A DNA stretch of 64,000 bases from Hymenoscyphus infarciens. Taxonomy: Eukaryota > Ascomycota > Leotiomycetes > Helotiales > Helotiaceae. How positions within the stretch are numbered: position 1 is the stretch's first letter; the number at the start of each line of letters is the position of its first letter. Below are positions 13,568-22,996 of the stretch, piece by piece. The translations under genes were made by a program, and so were the position numbers. The notes beneath the pieces were generated by a model. That model made no database searches. It had not been told where the DNA came from and saw only the letters and a program-made list of their open reading frames with translations. The stretch lies in NCBI GenBank assembly GCA_001414345.1, contig LLCB01000218.1:1-64000 (forward strand), in the 5' to 3' direction.

Positions 13568-14610
13568 TTAAAAAAATGTAATATGGATATCTTTTCCAGG
13601 AAGTGTGTGCTCCAGGGCGAAATCTGGGTCTGTTGCTCGCTCAAGTGTACCAAACACGGCCAGATTGTTGTGAAGATCATAGAGCCCGCCGGAAAGACGT
13701 TCACCAGCCCCTGGTATTTGGCTCCACGCTCCAGTAAGGTTTCGAAAGATCTCCTTGCTGAGACCCCAATTCAAAGCTTCATTCAGGTCTTTTGGTCTCC
13801 ATTTCTCCTGACACATACTGTCAATAATGATACCTGGAATTAAGCCCTCTACTTTGAACTTCCTAGGTGCTCGCTCCTCAACCGCAGTTTTAAGAGCGTC
13901 ACTGAGGTGAACCAAACTGCTAGCAAAAGGTCGTCCGTGACCCTCCTCGCCAACACCACCATCTTCCGCAGAGAGTTTATCATCGTAGGCGTAGGAATAA
14001 ATAAAGGCGTGGAGCATCCTGTAGGAAAGATATCAACAAAGTTTGACTGCGGGAATTTATTAGGGGCCGTGGGTGGGGGCGCTCTCCGTAGCAAAAGTTT
14101 TCCTTGTTCACTAACAACTTACTCATGAAGGAGGAGGTTGATCATCCACGCAGACCAATTTCCATTCCAAATTGCATTTTCGTTCTCATCAAATACCTTT
14201 GCAGTATTGACGTAGATTGTGTTAGGTGAAATAAAGGCCCCATTTTCAGGAAGCTGGGGGTGTTTATCAAACATGAGCTGAACGCTAATCTCGCGCTGAC
14301 CGAGTCCCTCGAAGAAGAAAACCCGATCAAAGAACTTGAACCAGTTCCTGATAAGTGTTTCTCTGTCTTTTGGATTTGGGTTTGGCGTGATATGAGCGTG
14401 GAAGATTTCGGAAATTTCAGAAGGGGTATTGAGCTCTTCACTAATAGAAGCCTTTGCGTGTTTTTTGAACACAATAGGGAAATCCAATTGTTCGTAAGCA
14501 TGAAGGGTAAGCTTTCCATTATTTTGATAATCCGTATCGGGAGATTTTGAAAGGTCTCCAAATACAGGATTATTTGTAGCGTGGGGCTGCTCATCGGATT
14601 TTACAAGCAT
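13568..14610 (-). CDS. SprT-like zinc metallopeptidase homologue, intact family member (2 exons)
   Basis: Exon 1 runs 14610-14123 and exon 2 runs 14018-13568. The 104-nt intron has GTAAGT and CAG ends, and joining gives 312 residues. Splicing is required because the frame meets TAA just inside the intron. The junction creates HEMLHAF (H162, E163, H166), an HExxH zinc-binding motif. A downstream GHGRPF (H190) fits the third ligand of SprT-type metallopeptidases. Exon 1 carries a conserved block, WFKFFDRVFFFEGLGQREI, shared with the decayed copies at 17281-18287 and 19257-20018. There is no signal peptide or membrane segment, so it is probably intracellular. The C-terminal part after WRP has no motif I know. 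The HExxH plus GHG pattern is seen; assignment to SprT is inferred from pattern only. Substrate and pathway are unknown. It is the only copy of the cluster with an uninterrupted frame and motif. Confidence 0.7.
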
Positions 14611-15700
14611 TTTGTTTTTACTTTGTGGAGTTCGTAGTTTTGTAGCTTTGTGAGATTTTGTTGTAATGATTGTTAAAAAAAAAACCTGTAAGCATCTAAG
14701 ATCTTGTCGAATTTATACTCTTTCCCAAGGTTGTTATTCACAGAACATAGTTCAGTCTGTGAATGTTCTAGTTGTCTTTTAGTATATGAAACTATGAATC
14801 AACAACAGGTCAACGAAATCAGGGGTTGTGACTGATAAGTGGCCTACTGACTTAATTCAACATGGGCACAGAAGTTGTAGGGAGTGTGTGAAAGTTAAAT
14901 AGTAGCGTTTTGATGTCGTAGGAAAAAACTAAGTTGTAGATAAATACATAGTCATTTCTAAGAGAGAAGTGTGACTTAAATGTTTTCTTATACATAAAGG
15001 AGTTCCACTTTCCCTGTAGTGAGAGAACTTTTTTCTTTGTCGATTTTCTGATATTACTGTGCAATAAAGACTCAATGTTGGGTTTCCATTTTAATAGATC
15101 AATAAACAACCCTCATGTTGAATTGCTGTACTTTGCCTCACGATTTGTGAGATAACCTTGGGTTACTTAGAGGTTCTTTATTCTCCCCTTTAAAGATTTG
15201 GTTGTATTCAGTGTTAGTGCTAGTGTAGAAGAATATGAGAAGATTGCGCTTCTTTTATCTACCACGCTAAATCATGCTTAACCCATGTCCACCAACACTA
15301 GCGTCGTTGGGAATCCGTTTGGAGTTGTAACTACAAAAAGGGTACGAGCGTTGGTATATTGGCTTTGGAATAAAGAAATGTTATAACTGTGCTTAACTTG
15401 CTAGGGAGTTAATTCTTGTCTAAGGAAGCGAAGGATTCAAAGAGCGTTTAAGCAATGGTTAACCACACTGAAAGAAAGAATTTGACGAGAATGTTAATTC
15501 AATCCCACTGAGAATCTCTATATAGGTAACTAGAAGTGGTGTTGGCTACCGGTGCGCAGTTTTGTTGTTACACGATCAGAAGCGCTTTCTTAATCAATAG
15601 GTGCTATATCTGCTATCATCGGCTCTACTAGACGGTGTATATCGAAGCTGAAACATGTTAGTATATTGTTGACTTCATAGAAAGCTGTCTTTATTATAAA
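14611..15700. other. Intergenic region upstream of the intact SprT-like gene
   Basis: No convincing gene. The segment near 14730-14775 (gttattcacag, then tcagtctgtgaatgt) resembles the 5' flank of the decayed copy near 18340-18390, so promoter or leader sequence was duplicated with the gene. A short minus-strand frame at 14852-15109 has no support. Confidence 0.5.
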
Positions 15701-15708
15701 TAACGAAT

Positions 15709-16520
15709 AGTAAAGAAGATTTATATAGTTCTTATAGAACTAACTAAACTTAGTAGCTACTTAGTTAGTTTTTAGTTTTTTTACTTAGTTTTAAGATAAT
15801 TAAGTAAACAACTAGTTAGCTTAGTTTTAGTAGATAAAACTATATAGTTTTATAAACTAAGTAGTATAGAAATTCTAGAAATTCTAATAATTCTAGAGAA
15901 GAAAAAAGAGATACGCTAAGCCCTTTTAAGCTTATTTTAGTAAATCCTAGCCTTCTAATTAGCTAGCCTCTTACTATCTAATTTAGACGCTACTACTACT
16001 AGTAACTATATAAGTTTATAATATAGTTTATATATAAGAAATAATAGTAATTTAGATATATTTTAGCTATTTTACTAAACTAAAAACTTAGTACTAGAGC
16101 TATTAATACTCTCTAGTAATCTTAGAAATTCTTAAAATAGAATATTTATTACTAATTTACTTATAAAGAAAGTTTATTTTAAGATATAATATATAGACTA
16201 TATTATAAATTCGTATATCTACTAGTACTACTAATAAAGAATTCTATTTAGATATAATAATATTCTATCTTAGTATAGTAAAATAACTTAAATAGTACTT
16301 AATATACTATCTATACCTCTTAGGCTAGAACGCCTCTTCTCTTATATTAAACTTACTCTTTTGTATCTTAAATTAGCTTATTTAAACATAGTTCTTTAAA
16401 ACTATAATAGTTTACGTAGTTAGTTTTACTCTTGGTTCTACTAAATTATCTAAAACTGTATACCTTTTTAGGATCTTAAAACTACGCTAAAACTACGATA
16501 GTTGAACTTTCAACTACACT
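15709..16520. mobile_element. Non-coding repeat element, short copy
   Basis: The left 250 bp (from agaagatttatatagttctt) and the right 120 bp (ending in aaaactacgctaaaactacg then ttgaactttc) match the two ends of a longer copy at 22490-24366. It is AT-rich and RIP-mutated, and no protein is recognisable. The class is unknown; a non-autonomous DNA element or LTR-type relic are both possible. Confidence 0.6.
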
Positions 16521-16539
16521 GATAACGAATATAAAGAGT

Positions 16540-17097
16540 CTAGTATAAGTGCTCACTCTACTATAGTAACCTAGCTTAAGCGGATAACCCTTTACTTTTG
16601 TCTCCTGGCCCGTTACTATTGATTAGAAATATAATAACTTTCTGCTGTCGGGAGAAAAAAGTCTATGTCGCTAGTTCAAGGAAATTCAATTGGAAATGAT
16701 TTTTATTGAAGTGGCAATTTCTTGTGATATTAATTTGAGTAACTACAGTCTAACTAAGCAGCGCATTTGGGCTTCATGTCCATCTTCTTAGGTGTTAGTA
16801 GCTTTCCTCTATAAATTACAACTGACACGAAATCTTATACTGCCGCGACGACTGTTTTGTCGATCCAAAGTATTAATATTGCTCTAATTTAAATGTAGAG
16901 ATAGGCAGGTAAGGAGAATAAGAAAGAATAATAAGGACGAACGAGGAAAAGAGGAGGTTAGTATTCTCTTATATAGTACTGATCTTGTAACTACCTACTA
17001 TACCTCTTTGAGCACCTCGTATAACCTTTCAAGTACCTTCTAACCTCTTTTAGGAAAGGCCCCCGGCTAAAGTGTAAACGCCCTACCTAATCTCGTA

Positions 17098-17128
<31 letters not shown>

Positions 17129-17280
17129 TTCTACTATTGTAATGTTAAAATCGATAGAAGTATAGTAGGCGTAGAGAAGCGTAGCAGTGTAGCAGTGTAG
17201 CAGCGTGGGAGTAACCTGTAGAAGCGTAGCATCTTATGCCTATAAAATTCTCTTGAAGTGTCTAATAAACCTATTTATGA
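16540..17280. other. Island start, intergenic with microsatellites
   Basis: No gene. A TTC microsatellite lies at 17099-17136. An irregular repeat of gtagcagt occupies about 17175-17210. Confidence 0.6.
17099..17136. repeat. TTC microsatellite
   Basis: About eleven consecutive cttcttc-type triplets are directly visible. Confidence 0.9.
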
Positions 17281-18287
17281 TTAAAATTTTATGAGTGGTG
17301 GCTCTATCCGCTTCCGTCCGTTCTGTATGGATCTCCTACCTGTTAGAAGAAAAATGACGTCCCCTGGAAACCCCCACTTGCGCAACTCGCCCTTAGTTGG
17401 CCGCCAATTATCCTCCGTCATTCTGTAGATGGCGTCCAGTCCAATTCTAGGATCTACCATGAATCTTCCTTTGGCGGCAGTCTTGTAGGCAGAATCCAGG
17501 TAGAAAAGGGAGCTGATGAATGGTCTTCCATGACCTATTCCTCCTTGGTGGACCAGAGGGCGAGTTGTTGGTCCGTAAAGAAAAATGAAAGCATGAAGCA
17601 TCCTACAGTGAGAGACATTAGCTATAAGTCTGCACCAGTCTAGGATAGTGTGGCTTGAGAGACTGTGAAGCTAAAGCTAAAAATGACGCTCTCTCTTGTG
17701 GAGCGGTCGGCAAAGACCTACTGGCGAAGAAGGGCAGAAATAGCCCTTGCGGACCAATTTCCATACCAAAGTTCATCTGCCCTCTTCATTAAATTTCCCT
17801 CCGAGCCTTCTTCTGGCTCATCTCCTGCCTCTTTTTCCGACTTTTCTTTTAACTCTTCTGACTCTTCTTCTAAGTCTTCTTCGGAATTTCAATCAATAAA
17901 GTCTTTAAAAAAGCTCAATGTATAGTTCCCCAGTACTTGGCTCAAAGTAAGTGTCATGAGTATCTGGGGAGGTAAATTTGAGTTGTTCGTCAGGATCGAG
18001 TTATTGAGAGATCCCTTGAGAAAAGAAAGCCTTGTCAAAGAATTTGAACCATCGCTTTACCAGCGCTTTCTTTTCTTCTGGACTTGGCTCTGACGCTGCT
18101 AGCGGAACGTTGTTGAAGAATTGAGTGGGCTCCGAGGAAGTTTTAAGGGAATCTTCGATTGACTCTTTTGCTGTGGCTTCAAACATGGCTGGAAACTTAG
18201 ATTCGTTGTAGCCATGAAGGGTAAGCTTTCCAAAAGCCTTATAGTCTTCACCTGGAAATGTGTTTTGACTTGTTGCTCTCCTGACAT
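17281..18287 (-). pseudogene. Decayed SprT-like metallopeptidase paralogue
   Basis: This copy is collinear with the intact gene at 13568-14610 but broken. The likely start (MSGEQQ, ATG at 18287) is out of frame with the conserved KLTLHGYNESKFPA segment, so there is an N-terminal frameshift. The frame with WFKFFDKAFFSQGISQ (18186-18001) ends in TAA where the paralogue continues. A Glu/Ser-rich acidic insertion (about 17790-17900) contains further stops. The last exon (17601-17281) still encodes MLHAF and GHGRPF. At the conserved intron (GTAGGT donor, GTAG acceptor just before GATG) the residues that should be HE read RQ. Even perfect splicing would therefore give RQMLH, with the first zinc ligand and the catalytic Glu lost. 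The 5' flank resembles that of the intact copy, pointing to segmental duplication. Confidence 0.75.
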
Positions 18288-18500
18288 TTTATTTCGAATT
18301 TGTTTTTCTTGTTGTAATTGTTGTAGCTTTTGGCTGTTTCACAAAGATGTTATCCACAGCTAACATCTCAGTATGCGAATGTCTTAGAATTAGTGATTGT
18401 CCTAAAACGGAGTGGTAAGAGTAAGCTGAAGGGCTGTGGCTGATTGTCTAATCACATATTTTTTTCTAATTAAATGATAAGGGGATAGAAGCTTTTCAAA

Positions 18501-18843
18501 AGTTATAGTTGAATTTGCCCACTTTTTTTGTAATTCGAGCTTTTTTAAGAAAATTCTTGATTTCCCCTCTTTTTAAGCACTCTTTTATTTATTTCTTTTT
18601 AAGAAAAGAGGTTATTTTAAGAAGTATTTATCTTTTAGTTTATTTTTATTATATTTACTTTAAATTAATAAGTAATATAGAAGAGAGACAATTAGATATA
18701 GTGCTTCTTTCTAGCTAGGCCTTATCTCTTTTAGAGCACTTTTGTTTTCTATCTTCTAAAGGAAAGAGAGAGAAAGGCTTAATAAAAAAAAGCTGAGATT
18801 ATAAAAAAAGTGGGCAAATTCAAGCTTAACTCGTAACTCACTG
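18501..18843. mobile_element. Non-autonomous Tc1/mariner-like MITE
   Basis: Terminal inverted repeats share ttgaatttgcccactttttt (left about 18509-18545, right about 18791-18823 inverted). The right end extends outward to a terminal tacagtgagttacgagttaa type sequence. The interior has no transposase; the small frame at 18509-18718 is chance. The right end also matches the RIP-mutated ends of the transposase-bearing element at about 25050-26884, so this is probably an internally deleted relative. This copy keeps CpA sites, so it was little affected by RIP. It is inserted just upstream of the decayed metallopeptidase copy at 17281-18287. Confidence 0.75.
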
Positions 18844-19256
18844 TAAGTAGTATGGTTTTAATGTCGACAAAGAAAAGATTAAGGCAATATAACTTCGTTT
18901 TTCTCAATAATAAGTGAATTTAGATATAAATACATCTCTACAATATAAGTAGTATTTCTCCAAGAGCACCCTTTTGTGATATATTTGAAAAGGGGTGTCT
19001 GCAAGTAATGCTGGCTTCTCTGATTTACCGAGGTTTCTCATCGTAAGCCGATGGTTTAACTTAGGCTTGCTATATCGTTTGAAGCGGTGGTAGGTATGCT
19101 ATCTATGGTGTACATTGTACTTGATTTATTATTAAAGATTTCGAGACTAAGTGGAATTGTCGAAGGATCACTCTATGCCCCTGTCGTTAAAAGCTTAGCA
19201 ACTTCTTCTGGAAACCCTCAACTACGTATAGTCTCGACTTCATGAGCGTATGGCCT
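18844..19256. other. Intergenic, includes 3' remnant of the next paralogue
   Basis: The part from about 19150 to 19256, read on the minus strand, still resembles the C-terminal block of the SprT-like family (RPYAHE, then GFPEEVAKLLTTG), interrupted by stops. The rest shows nothing recognisable. Confidence 0.6.
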
Positions 19257-20018
19257 CTAGTTTTGACTAAGCATGCTGGAAAGAGCTAACTTTCTGAGTC
19301 TTGTATTCAGTTCGAATTTTCTAGGCGCTTTATCTAGAATCGCTTTTCGGAGAGCATTGTCAAGGTAATACAAGCTGGTGAGGGACGGTCTGCCATGGCC
19401 CTCCTGTCTACTTCCCCCTTCGCTAGCTGGCAACGAGTCTTCGGCTGGGTCTTTGCTATAAAAATGAAAGAAAGCGTGTAACATCTTATACAAACAATCA
19501 GCTAATACTTCTATGAGGGCGTAGGTTGGGGGAAAATACTCATGGAGGAGGACAGAAATAGCCCAACTGGACCAACACTCCCCTCTCCATACTAAGTCTT
19601 TGTATTTGTTAAATGTTTTGTTGATATAAATGTAGAGTTCCGGAGAACTGAGCTGATACCAGAGATAACCCTCCACGTTCGATATATTAACCCCCGGAGG
19701 AAGAGGAGGACTGGGTTTATCAAATTGCATATAATTGTTAAGCTTAATTTCCGGCCGGGAAAGCCCTTCGTTGAAGAAGACCTCGTCAAAGAATCGAAAC
19801 CATTGTCTGAGAAGGATTTTTCGCTCGTCTAGACTCGGTACTGGCGGAAACTCGTTGTAGAAAATCTCTGCAACTTTGGAAGGGGTGCTGAGAGCCTCGT
19901 CAATAGACGACTTGGCAGTGGTAAGAAACATTTATGGGAAAAGGCGTTCGTCATAACTGTGAAGGACCAGAGGGATAGGCAGTTCTTGTTCTGGGCGTTT
20001 CTTATAAGTTCCGGACAT
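19257..20018 (-). pseudogene. Decayed SprT-like metallopeptidase paralogue, second broken copy
   Basis: The ancestral start is probably the ATG at 20018 (MSGTYKKRPEQELPIPLVLH). An in-frame TAA follows LFP within the conserved N-terminal block, and an ATG at 19931 immediately reopens the frame for 224 codons. The frame holds WFRFFDEVFFNEGLSRPEI and later GHGRPS (the intact copy has GHGRPF). Where the intact copy splices out an intron, this one reads straight through: HE, then 18 extra residues, then MLHAF. The donor GTATTT survives. The acceptor region reads TATAAGATG, and removing the 55-nt GT-AG segment would shift the frame. HExxH is therefore interrupted with or without splicing. The frame ends at TAG where the paralogues have Trp (WRP). 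A truncated product is possible, but metallopeptidase activity is unlikely. Confidence 0.7.
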
Positions 20019-20460
20019 TTCGTAGCAGTAATTGTTGTGATGGAAAGAGTGATATCTTGGGATTTGTTGTTAGAAGTAAAAAAAAGGAGAGCTTTGTCAG
20101 GCATCAAGGGGGGGATATTTATCAAGCACTGCTACTACAAGTACTAGCGACAGATTTCGCGTGAATACAAACTTGTTACCGAGTAAACAAAGCCAGCTTC
20201 TATAAAGATTCTCATAGCTCTGTTGCTCAGGGCACAATTCACTACTGTAGAGCATACAGCCCTTAGAATTGCTTAATCAATCACAAAATGAAGGATTGTG
20301 CTTTCAAACTTCCAATCCATCAGTGCTTGTGTTATGATTATGACTGTCTTGGGTGGCAATAAAGAAAGATGTTCAAGCGATACAAAACGCTCGTGTCCTT
20401 AAGTCTTCTCACAACCCAAGCCACTGGAATTGTCCATCCTCTCGTCATCACACCCACCAA
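20019..20460. other. Intergenic between decayed paralogue and small membrane-protein frame
   Basis: No supported gene. Overlapping plus-strand frames from 20353 have no coding features and lie antisense to the better minus-strand frame at 20461-20688. Confidence 0.5.
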
Positions 20461-20688
20461 TTATTCTCTCTTCCACCTCCTTTCCTTCAATTCCCTCAGC
20501 CCCCTCTTAAGATCCTGCCTCCCCTCTCTGACTTCTATGAAAATTTTCAACAGCAGCACGATACCAATGCCAAAGAGAACACATATGACCAGCCCAAGAA
20601 CCGCAACTATGAATGCAATGTTTCGCGTGAGGGACGACGCTTCCTTCGAGATGTCACTGAGAAGAGCGTCAGGGAATGGCCATCCCAT
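20461..20688 (-). CDS. Possible small single-pass membrane protein, 75 aa
   Basis: The frame encodes MGWPFPDALLSDISKEASS, then one long hydrophobic segment (about residues 22-50, including IAFIVAVLGLVICVLFGIGI), then a strongly charged tail rich in Arg, Glu and Lys ending WKRE. The topology is a typical short N-terminal head, one membrane helix and a cytosolic amphipathic tail. I do not recognise a family. The two overlapping plus-strand frames are Ser/Pro-rich and look like shadows of the hydrophobic region. It lies between decayed paralogues, so it could also be a fragment. Only the hydrophobic helix and the clean charged tail support it. Confidence 0.4.
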   Translation of the reverse strand: MGWPFPDALLSDISKEASSLTRNIAFIVAVLGLVICVLFGIGIVLLLKIFIEVREGRQDLKRGLRELKERRWKRE

Positions 20689-21177
20689 TGTTGGAATGAT
20701 TTTTGAAGGTGCTTTGTTGGTTTGTGTGAATTGCGGGGTAATGGACCTGGAAATTTCATTGGGTTAGCCTTATTCTGATCAATTTGGGAATACGCACAGG
20801 TACTTAGTGGACTTGGTCGGTTTGCTTTGGGAACGAATGGGACTTGTTATTGTTTGTGGTTTAGATATGTTACGTTTGTCAACGTGAAACATGGCTGGTG
20901 ATGGGATGATTCTGATTTTCCGGGCAGGGGCTGAGGCATCCTTGTTTCCAGCTGTGTAACGGGTGCATCGGAGATACCAGTAGCTATTGTTTCACTTGCG
21001 ATGTTTAAAATAGTTTCAAATATTAATCAATTGAGTATCAATTTGGGCAAAGCAAGTTTCAAGGGATCTTGGATTTAGAAGTTGTCTGAAAATAGTGTTC
21101 TCTAGAAGCTCATAGGAGCCTCTAGATACTTATTTTCTGACAACTTATTCTTTGGAGAGTATCAACCTCCTAGAGGC
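20689..21177. other. Intergenic
   Basis: No gene recognised. A short inverted pair lies at about 21076-21150 (agaagttgtctgaaaatagt and actt-attttctgacaactt, facing each other around ctagaagctcataggagcctctag). Confidence 0.4.
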
Positions 21178-21405
21178 TTATTTTTTGCATCTAGGGTTGA
21201 TGTAATCGAGGGAAAAAAGAATTGTGTCTCCTGGGAACCCGTAGGCGTCATTTTCTACCCCATCCTGACACTCAAAGTCATCCCAATCCCTCCCCTCTGG
21301 ATATTCACCCTCAACCTCTAAATATTCGTCCTCTAAATATCCTTCCACAGAGTACATAGCTTTTAAATACTCTTCTACTGGCCATTCACTTCGGTCAACT
21401 GTCAA
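21178..21405 (-). pseudogene. Possible fourth SprT-like paralogue, C-terminal fragment
   Basis: This acidic frame ends YGFPGDTILFSLDYINPRCKK, which resembles the C-terminal WGFPGDVIFLLTG block of the decayed copy at 17281-18287. There is no HExxH. Directly upstream, another minus-strand frame (about 21406-21565, reading MMELQGTAWDCLGYGDLSN onward) looks coding but is out of frame. That suggests a broken gene rather than a start at 21405, where the first codon is TTG. The relationship rests on one short block. Confidence 0.35.
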
Positions 21406-21600
21406 GCCACTTCCTCGTTATAACCTGCCAACTCCAAAATTTCCACCAACTGTCGCAGGGGACACAACGCTATGTCTATGATCTTCGAATTGGAGAGATC
21501 ACCATATCCTAAACAATCCCAAGCTGTACCCTGTAGCTCCATCATCAGGTTAATTCTCTTGCGGTGTTGATGGAGTAGATGGTGTCGGTGACGCCGAAGT

Positions 21601-21978
21601 TCAAATGGCGAAGGATCCTAATTCAGTGGGCGTACAAGCTTTATCCAGGTGCTTGATAAATTTCAAGACAAACCCTTTCATGAGGGTTTTACAGGGCGTC
21701 ATTTCACCAGCACACCAGAGTCCTGTCCCATGGAATCTTTCGATTGGGGGCTTTTCTCTCTTCAAAATCTCTGTGGCAAAGTGATCTTGTTGGTGCCTGA
21801 CATGTTGATGTTGTTTGATTGATGTTTTGAAAGTAATGCGTGGAAGATTTCTGAGAGTAGTAGTGCTAGTAGATGTAGTAATGATAGTGGTGCCCGTTGA
21901 GAGAAATGGAGGAGAGGTTGAGGTGAGAGCACAACACCAAGAAATACAGAATCTGAAAAATTGTTCATAAGAAAACAA
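21601..21978 (-). CDS. Uncharacterised frame or gene remnant, up to 125 aa
   Basis: The open frame contains TEILKREKPPIERFHGTGLW followed by a Cys- and Lys-containing tail ending TELGSFAI. In another frame an ATG with good context at about 21800 begins MSGTNKITL, similar to the MSG start shared by the two decayed metallopeptidase copies, but it stops after 13 codons. A frameshifted relative of that cluster is possible. I recognise no domain. Confidence 0.3.
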   Translation of the reverse strand: MFSYEQFFRFCISWCCALTSTSPPFLSTGTTIITTSTSTTTLRNLPRITFKTSIKQHQHVRHQQDHFATEILKREKPPIERFHGTGLWCAGEMTPCKTLMKGFVLKFIKHLDKACTPTELGSFAI

Positions 21979-22489
21979 TCATTAACTTCTGCTCAGATTT
22001 TCTCCAAGCTACTTATAAGAAGTTCAAAGTGAGAGAATCGGGTTATTCACAATGTTAGATAGACAAATATCATAAGCTATACAGTGAAGGTTCGCAAATA
22101 TTCGCCCGTACCCTTTTTTATACCAAAAGTCATTCTAAATAAGACCTTTTATTTACTTAACTTTTTAGATAAATAATATTTAAAATTTAAAAGTAAGATT
22201 CTTTCGAAGGATTAAATAGTACTTTTCTAAGTTTAAAATACTAAAAAAGTACTATATAAGAAGTTATATAAGGTTGAAAGTAGATAGAGTTAGAAAAACA
22301 CTAGAATATACTAAAATTAGACGAAATCTAGTATATTTTAAAATACTATCTACTCTATTCTAAATAAAATATAAAATAAACTAGACTATAAAAAGTACTA
22401 AGAGTATAAAGTATAGATATATCTACGCTAAAGAGTTATCTCTAATAAAATCTATAATATAATTTAAGTACTATTAGAGTTTTAAATAG
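21979..22489. other. Island edge and AT-rich repeat DNA
   Basis: Composition switches from normal to RIP-type near 22130. No gene. Confidence 0.6.
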
Positions 22490-22758
22490 TATAGTAAATT
22501 TATATAGTTCTTATAGAACTAACTAAACTAAGTAGCTATATAGTTAGTTTTAAGTTTTTTTGCTTAGTTTTAAGAAAATTTAGAGAACTATTAGTTAGTT
22601 TAGTTTTAATAGATAAAATTATATAGTTTTAAAACTATTTAATATATAATAAATTTCAGTATTTTAGAATTAATTCTAATATCTTATCTAGAAATAGAGA
22701 TATACTAAGCCTATTTAGACTTAAATTAGTATTTCTAATGATTTTAATTAGCTAGTAG

Positions 22759-22996
22759 TTTATAATAGTAGAAATCGTATACTATTAACGAAGAAGTATA
22801 TAGAGATATATTTAGTAGAATAACGTATATAAATTACTAGACTTAATATAAAGGTAAAGAATAAATTAGCCTCTTTTTAAAAGAGAGATAGAGTATATAT
22901 ATAAGAGTTTAGACTATATAAAGTCTATAACTAAAACTAAATAATATTCGTTAGCTAATATAAAAGTCTAAAGTCTAAATAATATCTAATCTAAGT
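22759..22996 (+). repeat. Short interspersed repeat with inverted ends, copy 2 (partial)
   Basis: The first 120 bp after tataatagtagaaatcgtat match copies at 3202, 54356, 56505 and 60200. Its distal part is replaced by the direct-repeat unit starting at 22997. Confidence 0.55.

Noticed and set aside
13421..13843. 140-codon plus-strand frame
   Set aside because: It overlaps exon 2 of the intact SprT-like gene antisense and has no domain.
17665..17925. 86-codon Ser-rich plus-strand frame
   Set aside because: It is antisense to the Glu-rich insertion of the decayed paralogue at 17281-18287.
18509..18718. 69-codon frame starting in the MITE terminal repeat
   Set aside because: It lies wholly inside a non-autonomous element and shows no transposase similarity.
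20353..20767. Two overlapping plus-strand frames of 117 and 132 codons
   Set aside because: They overlap the better minus-strand membrane-protein frame, are low-complexity and have no domain.
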